A stretch of DNA of 64,000 nt, taken from positions 13,930,749-13,994,748 of the forward strand of contig ML677351.1 in NCBI GenBank assembly GCA_007922305.1, given 5' to 3'. The DNA comes from Dermatemys mawii (Eukaryota > Chordata > Testudines > Dermatemydidae). The position numbers and the translations under genes are program-made. This document shows positions 13,616 to 24,700 of the stretch, piece after piece; the first letter of the stretch is position 1, and every line of letters begins with the position of its first letter. The notes under the pieces are model-generated. The model saw only the letters and a program-made list of their open reading frames with translations. It searched no databases and had not been told where the DNA came from.

Positions 13616-14351
13616 CAGATGTGGGCAAACTACGGCCCAAGGGCCACATGTGGCTCGCCGGCCATTTTTATCTGGCCCGCGAGCATGGGCCAGGGGGCAG
13701 AGACACCCTCCCGGCCCCGGGCTGAGCGCGGCAGGCCACGCAGCCCTGCGTTCCCAGCTTAGGGTGCAGGGCTCTGAGCTCCCGGCCGCGGGGGCCGGGC
13801 CGAGGGCGTCTTGCCGCATGGCCCTGTGCTCCCGGCCAGGGGCCGGGCCGAGGGCATCTTGCTGCACGGCTCCACGCTCCTGGCCAGGGCATCTTGCCGC
13901 ACGGCCCTGCACTTCCGGCCGGGGGGCTAGGCCAGTGCGTCTTGCTACGTGGCCCCGCGCTCCAAGCCGGGGGCTGGGCCGAGCATGGCAAGCCGCGCGG
14001 CTGGGTGGAGCGCTGCGAGCCACGGAGCTTGTGCCCGGCTGAGCAGGTAAGTCATTTTGTGGCGGGGGGGGGGGGGGGTTGGGGGGGGTGGGGGTGGTGG
14101 TTAGGGGTTGGGGGGGTCTCGAGAGGGGGCAGTCAGGGAACAGATAGCTGGGGGGCTAGATAGGGGGGTCTCTGGAGGGGGCAATCAGGGGTCAAGGAAG
14201 GAGGGGTTGGACAGGTCGGGGTTCTGAGGAGCATAGTCAGGGGGGCGGGAAGTGGGTGGGGATCAGACGGAGGCGAGGCCTTCCCTACCGGGCCCTCTGC
14301 ACAATTTTGAAGCCCAGTGTGGCCCTCGGGCCAAAAAGTTTGCCCACCCCG
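13616..14351. mobile_element. hAT-type element, family B, GC-rich, with target duplication
   Basis: The ends are inverted: cagatgtgggcaaactacgg on the left and aaaaagtttgcccacccc on the right, with ggcccaagggcc and ggccctcgggcc just inside. GTCTATTTC occurs on both sides, so the 8-base duplication is GTCTATTT (13608-13615 and 14352-14359) or the same shifted one base. The interior is strongly GC-rich with a near-continuous G tract at 14062-14090. The open frames inside are low-complexity artefacts. Confidence 0.9.
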
Positions 14352-16620
14352 GTCTATTTCCATCTTGATATACGGCTTTACCCATGTACTCAAACCACAT
14401 GCTTTGAAAATGGCTTTAATAATGTAAGATATCTTTAGATATCTTATATAAAGTGTACATAATTTAATTAGGTATATGGCATATGTCCCCATTTGAACTC
14501 CTAGCTCTTGAAAGAGGAACAGAGCACATTTTTGAATTTCAAATACTTTTCACTACATAGTGAACAGAGTCATAAGAGATAAACCTAGTAATTTCAATGT
14601 CTACAATGCAGAGCATTTTGAAATAAGTCAGTTCCTCCTGCAGCATTACAGCTAACTTATTAGCACCTCCTGAGGACTGGTTACAATAATGGAATGTCCT
14701 GTTCATTTGAGGTTCTTTACATCATTGCACTAGTATCTGAATGCTTCCACCCCCTCCTCCCGACCTTCCCAGTCGGAGTTTTGGCATTTGTTGGCTCACA
14801 TGGGACAGAATCAGATTGTGATTGATTTTTTAAGTGGCTGTGGTTAACTGTAAAATTATACCTTTAATTCTACATTTCCTATTTGTTTAACACTAACATT
14901 CTTTAAAGTTTATACCTATATGAAATATTTTTGCCTTCCACCTTACCTATGGGGGGGGGAGAGGGAGGGAGGGACTTGGCCAGAAATTTTTGCTATTTTA
15001 TATTTACTCTGCAATAAGAGTGGTGTATTGCTTCTTGTTCCCAATTTTCATGGCCAACCTGGCATAGCACATGCCAAAGAGAACAGAGTATTGCAAGATG
15101 GCCTATATGGGTCTGTAGTGTTTATAGAAAAAAGAGGTTTCATGTTTTATATTCCATTTGAGAAATACTATCACTTGTGTTCATGGTATTGGGGGCTATT
15201 ATGACGTATACACACAAGGAGGTCGAGTTAGTGTTGCGTGTGGACACCCCTCAGCTCCATAATCTCCTTTTCACTGCCCCCCGAAATGGTGCTCTCTCGA
15301 CTTTCCCAATGCCACTCCGAGACCAGGGCCTGAATCATTGCTAATTGTCCGTAGCTCAGTCCAGATAAGACAGGAGTGATGCTGACTGGATGAGGTAAGA
15401 AGTCAAATAGCAGAGGCAACATTGTATCCTTTCTGTTATGAAAATCATCTGCTTTTTACTAAGGTTCACAGCCTGCTGATCCTACTGAACCTTGAGTTAC
15501 TTCTGGAATTCCAGGAAACAGTAGTATCTGAGGATGCTTCTATCCATCTGCACTTTAATCAACACATTGCTACAGCTCTCCACACCTTTCTCACCTTTCT
15601 ATTAGATTACTGCAGTCAGCTATTCTTGGGGCTACACTACTTAGTGATTCATGCATGGAGAATACTACACTTGTGCTTCATAAACTGTGCTAGCTTTCAA
15701 CTAGTTTTTGGGTACAATTCAAGATTTTAGCTTTAAACTATAAAGCCTAGGATGTTTTGGGTCCTAGCTGTTTTGTAAATGCTTCATGCTGGGAACTGAA
15801 ATCAGCTGGAAGACTCAAGTTGACAACCCACAGTTTATGTCTTGAGGGCTTATTGTGAAAAAGCATTTTCAGGAAAAGGCCTTACTCAGATTCACTTCTC
15901 CGACTCATCTGATAGAATTGGAGTTGGCTGACAGTCAGGACATGCTGCAAATCCCACATCTTCAATCAGGTTTTGGCACACTCAAGACAGAGTGGGAGGA
16001 ACTGATTTTCTAAGATGAGTGGGAAGGTTTTTGTTTTGCTTTTGGAGAGTCTGTGTCAATTCAAGGACCTAATACACAGAGGGATTTTTCATAAACATGC
16101 CTAAGGTGCCAGTAGGTACAATATACATTTGCTATATAAATCAGAGCACCATGGTGATTTATCACGGAATTCCCCTTTGTCTATGACTAATCTCCTTCCT
16201 GAGAACATCCGAGCCTCTTAAAACAAGACCTCTGTAAAACCAGTTCTTACAATGATGCTCTGATCCCTGAAGTGACAAGGAAAGGGCAGAGAACAAACTC
16301 TCCAATTGGAATGGCTCAGTCATCTCCAGGACTCCAAGAGAGTCATTTACTCTCCCAAGAAATGTCCTATTTAGATGTCACATTAAAGTAAGCACTGTTC
16401 TGTTCTATAGGGCACCCCGGCTTGCCTTTACCAAAGACTATGAAGTAGGATGTGGATACCTTGCTGCCGCAGGCATGGGCACAAAGCCAGTATTCTCAAT
16501 CTAGCCAAGTTTTTCCACCTTCAGATTCATCCAAGCCTAAGGATCAAAAGGGGACGCTTCAAAAGAAAGAGTAAAAGAAAGCACAGCAAGGATCACTGGG
16601 AAATATACACGTGCTTACAC

Positions 16621-16936
16621 CAGTGGTGGGAACCTGCAGCCCGTCAGAGTAATCCGCTAGCAGGCCATGACACAGTGTTTACATTGACCATCCGCAGGCA
16701 CAGCCACCTACAGCTCCCAGTGACCACGGTTCGCCGTTCCTGGCCAATGGGAGCTGTGGGAAGTGGCGGCCAGCACGACCCTGCACCTGTGCTGCTTCCT
16801 GCAGCTCTCATTGGCCTGAACGGTGAACTGCGGCCACTGGGAGCTGCAGGCACCTGTGCCTGCATTTGGTCAATGTAAACACGTTCTCGCGGCCTGCCAG
16901 CGGATTACTCTGATGGGCCGCAGGCTCCCACCACTG
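16621..16936. mobile_element. Palindromic hAT-type fold-back element
   Basis: A 316-bp element starting cagtggtgggaacctgcagc and ending in the inverted equivalent, gcaggctcccaccactg. Inverted similarity continues far inside: cagagtaatccgctagcagg faces cctgccagcggattactctg, and gtttacattgacca faces tggtcaatgtaaac. Flanks are GCTTACAC (16613-16620) and GCTTAGAC (16937-16944), a 7/8 target duplication. No coding capacity. Confidence 0.9.
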
Positions 16937-17214
16937 GCTTAGACAGTTATTGCTGAACAGGAGCGAGGAAAGGTCACATAAGGGAAAAGAGTGAGCATTT
17001 CTGCATTCCCAATACACATCATCAATATTTTTGGCACTAATTTATGCAACTAACAGTACCGTACTCATTACCATAGCTGGGATCATCCATGTAGCCAGGT
17101 ACGGATGTAGGCTAAAATAGGGCTCAGAATAGAATAGCCCTATTCTAACTGCCAGAAGCTGGACCACCGAAAAACTGCCCCGTTCTCTTCATTTCCTCCG
17201 AAGCATCTGGCCAC

Positions 17215-17290
17215 TGTCAGAAGACAGGATTCAAGGCTGGAAGGACCATTGGTCTGAACCAGTATGGCCGTTCTCATCTCTTTAGTGATC
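17215..17290 (+). mobile_element. CR1-like tail fragment
   Basis: Contains ggaccattggtctgaaccag followed by tatggccgttctcat, the usual tail wording of a turtle CR1 subfamily. Only a short fragment remains. Confidence 0.5.
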
Positions 17291-17710
17291 AAAACAGAAA
17301 GCTCTCCCCAGAACTACTCTCCATCAGTTGCTACTGGGGAATGAACAGGGGGTCCTGTTCATGTGATCTGTGAAATACTGCTTCTCTCTCTCATTGCACA
17401 CAGTACACAAGCTACAGAGCAGCACCAGCATCAACGTTTCCCTCTAGACAGGCCGGCCAGTGGTAGTTGTACGGATTACAGAAAAATCAAAGATTATTTG
17501 ATACTTAGAAAGAGAATGCTTCAGAAATTAAGTAAAGAATTAAAGGCAGGAAATGTGAAGAAATGTTTTCTAACACTAAGCAACAGTGCAACTTACTAAC
17601 TTTTAAAGAAAGACTGCCCAGAAAGTTTTTTTTTTTAAAACAAACAAAAAAAAGGAGCTGCTTTCTTCAAGAAATGTAACCCGAATCCTTCTGGTATGCG
17701 TCTCCTCCCA

Positions 17711-18155
17711 CAGGGCTGGCCCACAACATTTTGGCACCTGAAGCTGGGAGCTCAAATGATGCCCCCTACCTCCTCGCTTGGACCAAAACTTTGAAAGGTC
17801 TCTTGTATCCTCCTTCCTCTAGCACAGCAGTCATAGAATCATAGAATATCAGGGCTAGAAGGGACCTCAGGAGATCATCTAGTCCAACCCCCTGCCCAAA
17901 GCAGGACCAATCCCCAATTAAATTATCCAACAGATTTTTGACCCATATCCCTAAATGGCCCCCTCAGGGGTTAAACTCACAACCCTGGGTTTAGCAGGCC
18001 AAACCACTGAGCTATCTCTGTGCATCTAGAGCAGAGGGAATACATATGCACCAGCAGCAGACACAATTTTCTACATTCTGAGTCCTAGCAGCGCCCGCCC
18101 CAGTCTGGCACCTGAGGCAGCCACTTCAGTTCACCTCATGGTAAGGCCAGCCCTG
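17711..18155. mobile_element. hAT-type element split by a SINE
   Basis: The ends are cagggctggccc and ggccagccctg, exact inverses over the first eleven bases. TCCTCCCA flanks both sides (17703-17710 and 18156-18163), a perfect 8-base duplication. A Cry I-type SINE sits inside at 17831-18016. Without it the element would be about 260 bp. The interior cctg/ggcacctga-type blocks face each other. Confidence 0.85.
17831..18016 (-). mobile_element. Cry I-type tRNA-derived SINE
   Basis: Read on the minus strand, a tRNA-like head (gatagctcagtggtttggcc, then cctgctaaacccagggttgt) is followed by a unique block (ccatttaggg) and a CR1-like tail (gactagatgatctcctgagg, gggaccttc-type, then tagaatatgat-type repeats ending in tcatagaatc). 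This combination is typical of cryptodiran turtle SINEs. It interrupts the hAT element at 17711-18155. Confidence 0.9.
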
Positions 18156-18952
18156 TCCTCCCATCTGGAGTAGTCCCACAAACTCATCTTTGGAGACAAA
18201 CTCCTGGAACCTTCAATTAATGAAAAGGATTAAAAGTACAACATAAATCCATCCAATATCTACATATACAAAAAGGCACAATTGGGTACAGCTTATGTTG
18301 GTAGTAGAAAAAACCCAGATAAGATCCCAGAAGGAAACCACAAGAATATACCCCCAACTTACTATCAGTCTGGGTGTTACTCCACATAGATCAAGGCCAA
18401 AGGCAAAAGAAAACCTAGTCAAATTATTCCTTTCGTATTCCTTTGGAAGGGACCTTGTAGTACCTTAGAGTACTTCCTGACTTACGTGAAACTGGCTGTT
18501 TCAGTTCTATAAGTTACAGAATTCCTCTGTTGCTCCTACTATTTAATGTACACTTTTTAAAAGCCTTAGCAATCAGTGCAGAATATACTTCTGGGTAATG
18601 ACTGAAGACAAGTTTTCAAAGAGAATTATAAATTCAAAATGTGGCCATAATGACAATCACTGAAAAAAAGAGAGGGTTATAAGGGAGGGAAAGTTTAGAA
18701 ACAAAGGGGGAAAATGCACTTTTCCACCAATCCCCACTCTGACAAGACAGAAAAAATGGGAAATTGGGGCTAGAACAGATGTCCTGAGAGCACTGGCGTT
18801 TAATGCAGTTACCTTTAAAATCTTTTCAGTTACCTCAATATATGAACCATCCCTCTCTAGGTAGTGCTGCAAACAACAAGGTACTGTTATGTAAAGAAAA
18901 CGAGGAATACTTGCGGCACCTTAGAAACTAACCAATTTATTTCAGTGTAATC

Positions 18953-18980
18953 TTTCGTGGGCTATAGCCCACTTCATCGG
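18953..18980 (-). ncRNA. Hammerhead-ribozyme-like core, left copy
   Basis: On the minus strand CCGATGA is followed by a hairpin (GTGGGC, loop TATA, GCCCAC) and then GAAA, the order of a hammerhead catalytic core (CUGAUGA, stem II, GAAA). One core base differs from consensus. A convincing stem I is not visible, so activity is doubtful. Confidence 0.4.
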
Positions 18981-19140
18981 ATGTATAGAATGGAACACAC
19001 AGAAGTAAGATGCATTTATATACACAGAGAGCATAAAAAGTTGGAAATTACCATAACCATTTAATTTAAACAGCCTCTTAGAATTGCTATGGTAATTTCC
19101 AACTTTTTATGCATTCTGTATATATAAATACATCTTACTT

Positions 19141-19354
19141 ACATCCCCAGGGGGAGGGACACCTCAGTGGTTTGAGCATTGGCCTGCTAAACCCAGGGTT
19201 GTGAGTTCAATCTTTGAGGGGGCCATTTAGGGATCTGGGGCAAAAAAACCTGTCAGGAGACAGTACTTGGTCCTGCTAGTGTAGGCAGGGGACTGGACTC
19301 AATGACCTTTCAAGGTCTTTCCAGTTCTGAGATAGGTATATCGCCACATATATA
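19141..19354 (+). mobile_element. Cry I-type tRNA-derived SINE
   Basis: The tRNA-like head cctcagtggtttgagcattg carries an A-box-like segment, and gagttcaatct a B-box-like segment. Then come ggggccatttagggatctgg and a CR1-like tail (gactggactcaatgac, aaggtctttccagttctg). TTACTT at 19135-19140 and 19355-19360 flanks it as a short target duplication. It sits in the right-hand Penelope-like copy, so it is younger than that repeat. Confidence 0.9.
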
Positions 19355-19384
19355 TTACTTCTGTGTATTCCATTTTGTGTGCAT

Positions 19385-19412
19385 CTGATGAAGTGAGCTA
19401 TAGCCCAGGAAA
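19385..19412 (+). ncRNA. Hammerhead-ribozyme-like core, right copy
   Basis: CTGATGA at 19385-19391 matches the hammerhead consensus exactly. It is followed by the stem II equivalent (GTGAGC, loop TATA, GCCCAG; four of six pairs) and GAAA at 19409-19412. A short GC...GC stem III-like pair follows. Stem I is not evident. Stem II is weaker than in the left copy. Confidence 0.4.
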
Positions 19413-20597
19413 GCTCGTGCTGAAATAAATTGGTCAACCTCTAAGGTGCCACAAGTGTTCCTTCTTTTCTTTACGGATACAGACTAACATGGCTGCTAAT
19501 CTTAAACCTGTTATCTAAGGCAAATTGGAAAGTTAAAATTAAGGAAAATCACTACACAAGCATCTCTAATGTACAGATACTAAGTGAAAAGTATCAACTC
19601 TCAAATCTCATGAATCTGTCCTACACTAGCAAGTGTCAAGAAGAGTTGTGAAAGGGTCACAATTTCTTTTCACTTCTATTTTCAGTTATTTCTGAAGCAC
19701 AAGAATCATGCAGCTTCTGCTCACAATGTAAACCAGGGTAATCGCTACGTGGGACTTCAGGGCAAGTGAAAGTCAACTAACTTTAGGCCAAATATTTAGA
19801 TATTGTATAAGAAATGGAAGGTTTAAAAAGCCCGATACTGTTTGTAGAAACACTAAAGAACAATATAATTGAAAGGAGAAGTTCTCTCTTATTTGAACAT
19901 TCCAATACAGAGCTGCAAACCCAAATGCAACAGCATCAGGTCAGGCATGAGACCCAAACCAGCATGGAATCTCTATGGAAGCAGGCAACTGTTTTATATG
20001 CAAGCATCAGTGATGAAAGTACTAAATCGGACTGCCAGATTTCTTTGGTACTGAACAACCACAGGTACCAGTAGTAGCACATGTTTTTGTTTGTTTACCT
20101 AAAAGTTATGTTTGGTGTTGAAATAAAAAAATAAACAAAAGTGAAGTGAAGTCAGATCTAGCCAAGATACCTTCAAAACGAACAGAACTTTACACAGACT
20201 ACCTTAGAAGCCAGTCATGACGTATCTTAATGACTGGCTGTATTTGCAAAGCTGAGCAAGCAGAAAAGTCTTTAAGCTGTATTGGTCTCCTGGAAATGAA
20301 CACGGTAGATTAACAATCTCACATTAATGGACAAACAAGACAGCTACTGCATAATAAAAGACAAAAGAAGAGTTCTCAATCTTCATATGACTTTCACATT
20401 TCAAGCAAGGAATTGAACTCCTATGTATCCCAACAGATCAATGAATCCAGTACAAAGTCTTCCCTCCTTACTGTAAAGCATGGACGGACACTGGCCTTGC
20501 CCAAACTGCAGTTTCTCTCAAATTCTCTCAGTGTTGCATTAGCACCTGTATAGCATTGCTAACCATGAGAGAATCTCAGAAAAACCTCAGTGTAGGC

Positions 20598-20817
20598 CAG
20601 AGGTAGGCAACCTATGGCACGCGAGCTGATTTTCTCACACTGCCCGGGGGGCTCTGCATTTTAATTTAATTTTAACTGAAGCTTCTTAAACATTTAAAAA
20701 ACCTTATTTACTTTATATACAACAATAGTTTAGTTATTTACTATAGACTAATAGAAAGAGACCTTCTAAAAATGTTAAAATGTATTACTGGCACGCGAAA
20801 CCTTAAATTAGAGTGAA
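20598..20817. mobile_element. hAT-type MITE, family A (copy 2, truncated)
   Basis: Starts cagaggtaggcaacctatgg and follows the family through gctctgcattttaatttaat and agagaccttctaaaaatg to aaattagagtgaa. The right terminus seen in the other copies is missing, and the usual interior near the left end is shortened. Confidence 0.8.
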
Positions 20818-21352
20818 GCTTGTCAAGGTATGGATTGTCTTCATTCTGGGCCTCACAAAGTACCAAGCACTGCTTACCTGCTTAACAATAGAGGTTCTCT
20901 CTGCATCTGTATTTACATCTCAGTTGTTGACAAAGAGATACATCCTGGAAAAATCTTTACATGGGAGATAGAGATCCTGACTGTTTGTGTTTTGTGTACC
21001 ATGACATTTTGCTTAATAGAAGGCACAATAACCTCAGTGCCCTGGCCTGATTCCAGTTCTGAAAGTTACATTCTGCCTCCCTAAATTCCCACTGAAGTTT
21101 GATGGAAACACAGTTACTCTTCGTTTCCTTTCCAAAACATTGCATGATGCTGTTAGTACCGTTAAGTAATTGCTCCCTTTCACTCCAGAAGGGGCTACAA
21201 TTCTGTAATGGATGAAACAAATCCTAAATATATATGTAGCTTCCAAAGCCCACTGGAATGCTTCTGGCTGACAGATGCTATAGAAGAGAAAGCTATGAAA
21301 TCAGCAGCTGCTAGCAGCAAGAGATTTAAACTAGTAAGTGTGAAGTACCTAC

Positions 21353-21778
21353 CTTGGCTAGCCCAGAAAACACTGACCAGTGCAGAAGTCACATCCTTGC
21401 TCTTTACCCAGCTGTTGTTGTGGTGCCTGCTCCAGGCTGAGATGACACAGTAATAATCTCCTCTGTCTGTTTCAGAGGTCCACTGGATTCGTAAAGTGAA
21501 AGTATCCACGGCTGATTTAGAGAAAATTATTTCCCCATTCTGGGTCCTTTGTCTGCTCTTATCCCCAACCAGTAACGTCCAGTCTGCATCCATAGTGGCA
21601 AGAAGTTCATCCGCTACAACAGCGTCATTGCGCAGGTGCATTCTGTAGTACCAGGAGACCGTAAAACGTATGTTTGCTTCTGTGTTCTGTGCATTCATGA
21701 TCCTGCACTCCAGTTCTGTGGGGTCGTCTGAAAATTTAGGTGTTTTAGAAGCATTCAGAACTATCTGGTAGTCCAGCT
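21353..21778 (-). CDS. PTGFRN: PTGFRN exon 5: Ig domain 4
   Basis: The exon encodes 141 whole codons plus split codons, one V-type Ig domain. The first Cys is in TELECRIM, the core Trp in TVSWYYRM, and the second Cys in DRGDYYCVISAWS. Sequons NAS (DYQIVLNAS) and NNS (HHNNSWVKSKD) are present. FTVSWYYRM and NNSWVKSKDV are near-identical to human domain 4. The acceptor is CCCTTGCAG and the donor CAAG followed by GTAGGT at 21352. Phase 1 at both ends. The exon ends FWASQ, and the split codon joined to exon 6 gives Asp, so the inter-domain linker reads FWASQD. It lies 13.6 kb upstream of exon 6, the longest complete intron here. Confidence 0.96.
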
Positions 21779-24700
21779 CTGCAAGGGAAATGGGAAAGTG
21801 GGAAGAAAGCCAAGGGAACATGTTAAAAGTAGCAAGTAAAAAGCAAACACAGAGGTGACAGTGAAAACCAAGTGCAGTCCTGACATCCAGAGCTCTCACA
21901 CACTACACATAAAAACGTGGGCTAAATATAGAAGACTTGTAACATCAGGGGACTGGGAACCTGGACTCTGGCTCTGCCATAGATTTTTGTGATCATCAGC
22001 AAGTCCCAGAGGCCAAAATTTTCATAAGTGGCCTTTTATCTTTGGCATCCAACTTATTTGTTGAGCTTGATTTTCAGCTCTCAGGGACTTTAGCTGGAGT
22101 TGCCAGAGTCCAGCACTTCAGAAAATCAGGGCCAAAGCCTCTCAAGGTGATGTGGCCTCTGAGAAATAATGTTTCCTTCCCTGGCCTGTTCTCCAACATC
22201 CAAGTGCGCAGGTTTCAGTCTCAGATTTTAAATCAACTTCTGTGTTTCCCCAGAGAGCTCAGGATGAATGTACAACTCTTCATTCTCAAGTTGCAAACTA
22301 ATCAGCTGAGACTCTAGTAAATGACACCCCATCTCCTCTTCCTCTCCAGGATAAAAAGGCCATCCTCAGACACCACCCCTTCCCACTTACTGTCCCACCC
22401 CCCACAGATCCCCAATTCCAGTTCCTGCCTTGGCCCTGGACTGTGCCATCACCTTGTCAAGGTTAACTCCAGCAAGCATCCTAGAACTTTTAGCTCGTCA
22501 GCATGACAACCAAGGATGCACGTACCAAAAGCAATTTTGAGTTTGAATTGTGACATGGTATGACCTCTATGGAGCTGGAATCTCTCAAGATCCATAGTTT
22601 AAGAGATGAGCAGCTGAATCTAAGGTTGGAATAGCTGGTTGTCCTGACCCAGGAAATGATGAGACAAGAGTGCATGACTCTGTAATCTAGTCAAGAACAA
22701 AGACAGCAGACTATAGACTTGTGAACTGAGACACTATGGTAAGAATCTCTCATCACTGAATTTTAGTTATGAAAGTAAGTGCTTTTCTACCAATGATACT
22801 TGAAAAACAACTAATACAGGAAAATAAGTTGTAACATTTAAAAAAGTTCCTACTGTTTTCTGACTAAATATCCCAACATTTTGTTTTCGTTTTCAAATTT
22901 GTTCTCTATTCCTTTACATTGTGGTTGATGTTTTAATCTCAGCCACAGTAATTGTCTATCATTGGGACAGAGAAAAAATGCAAGTCTAAAATGTAGCCAT
23001 CTTTGAAACATTGCACTAGAACATGTTAGTAGAAACGCTAGGAGATAAGCCCTAGCACCTTCTCTCTCCGGGTGCATCTGATAGTACAATACCACTTCAT
23101 TTGGCTACATCTGCACTGGAAATTTTAAGGGAATCACCTGTAGTTGCTATCACTAGTGCAACTTCATCAGTGCTAGCAACCATGGGAGCACAAGTGTAGA
23201 CTAGACATCAGTTGTTTTAAATCATTGGTTTTTACAGGATTAGATGACAAGGCTAAAAATGCAAGAAGCTAGTTTACACTACTGCTTCCCTGGTTGCTAG
23301 CACTGGTAACTGTGGGAAATTTCCTTAAAATTATCGGTATAAATAAGGCCTAAAAATAATGCACAGAATTCTGGTTCCACCGTCAAACAACAGGTCTGCG
23401 TGTGAGGCCATGAGACCCAGCACCGCAATCCTTGAGAGAACTAAATCCCCACAGATCCTAGGCAGCTATACCACTCTTCACATCCCATTTATACACAGCA
23501 ATAGTCTTCAAGATTTGAAACTGAAGGACAAGTTACTCAAACTACACTGCCTTAATCTGACCCCTCCGAAGCCAGAGAGGTTACAATTCAAGAGAGGCAG
23601 CTACAGAAGTTTGCTTGTTTGCCTGCAACTGTTTTAGCAGCTTGGTAAAAACATGGGAGAGTTTAAAGGCTGAAGTTCTTCTCAGGCTGGGAACAGGATG
23701 AGAAAAGAGCTGAAACAAACAGTTTTCAGCTAATCACTTTGGTATTAGTATTTACTATTATTATTATTGGGGAGGAGAGAGGATTGCTAGGGAGAGTTTT
23801 GGCTTTGACAGCACCACTCTAGCTAGGAACATCACACTGACAGAGACACTCAGACAGAGGATTTAAAAGGAATAAAAAGCTCCCTGGATAAACCTCATTT
23901 CTCCACTCTGTCAGCTGTCAGTGAACAGCCTCACTGACAGTTGAGTGACTTAATACCATGTTAGCACTGAACTTCAATCAAGGAGGAGGGGGTTAGTGGT
24001 GAGTTTAGGATGCAGTTTAGAACCTCACATACTGAGAACTCTTCCCACTCCCTCACAGCCCTAGGCAGCAGTATCGTCTGAGGAGTAGCTTTTATACACT
24101 CCTGCATCTCAGCCAACCGGTGACAGAAAGGACAGGAAATTTCCGCCAGCCTAAGGGCACGGCTACACTGGAAACTTCAAAGTGCCGTTGCTGGAATGCT
24201 CCCACATTTGAAGTGCGAGCGTGGTCGCGCACGAGCGCTGGGAGAGAGCTCTCCCTGCGCTCCTGGTAATCCACCTCCACAAGGGGATCCAGCGCTCAGA
24301 GCCTGTCTACACTAGAGCTTTAAAGCTCTCAGACTTTCAGTGCTCGTGGGGGTGGGGAGGGGGGGGGATTTTTCACCCCCCTGAGCCAGCAAGTTAGAGC
24401 GCTATAAAATGCAAATGTAGACAAGCCCTAAGGGATGCTTCAGACCAGAGCCGAAGTGACCTTCTGCAGCCAGGTTTTGAAGCCCAGAAATGTAACTGGA
24501 AGTTGGGAATGGCCAGATGATGGTTTGAAAGGAAGAAGGGGACCAGCACAGGATAGCAATAGCATCCATCTGTAAAAGCATATTAGAAACATTTTAAAAA
24601 TGTTAACGGCTATTTACTGTTTTAGAGATGGAGACAAAAGTGTGTCTATTCTCCCTACAATGCATATGGGAAATAAACAGTAACTCAAAGGGGTTTCAGT

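Larger units (their letters stand above)
18895..19498. mobile_element. Inverted pair of Penelope-like tails interrupted by a SINE
   Basis: Two copies of the same repeat face each other. The left (about 18895-19045) is in minus orientation and the right (about 19095-19498) in plus. Shared blocks are aaggtgcc, aaataaattggt, the hairpin gtgggctatagcccac, and catcttactt near a central palindrome (aaaaagttggaaattaccat facing atggtaatttccaacttttt). The right copy ends with ggatacagactaacatggct. A SINE occupies 19141-19354. The assignment to Penelope-like elements is by the hammerhead-like core and general layout, not by a reverse transcriptase, which is absent. Confidence 0.65.
7792..21352 (-). other. 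PTGFRN: PTGFRN intron 5
   Basis: A 13.6-kb intron between the Ig-5 and Ig-4 exons. It carries five hAT-type elements, two Cry I-type SINEs and a pair of Penelope-like tails, all listed separately. At 11020-11180 there is a repeat with facing copies of a tgaagtcaat motif that I cannot assign. At 12150-12310 there is a short sequence with facing gtggctc and gagccac-like ends, possibly another hAT remnant. I see nothing recognisable in 7792-10180, 14360-16610 or 19500-20590. Confidence 0.75.

Noticed and set aside
13494..14042. 182-codon Ala/Pro/Arg-rich frame
   Set aside because: It lies in a GC-rich hAT element and opposite-strand frames are equally long.
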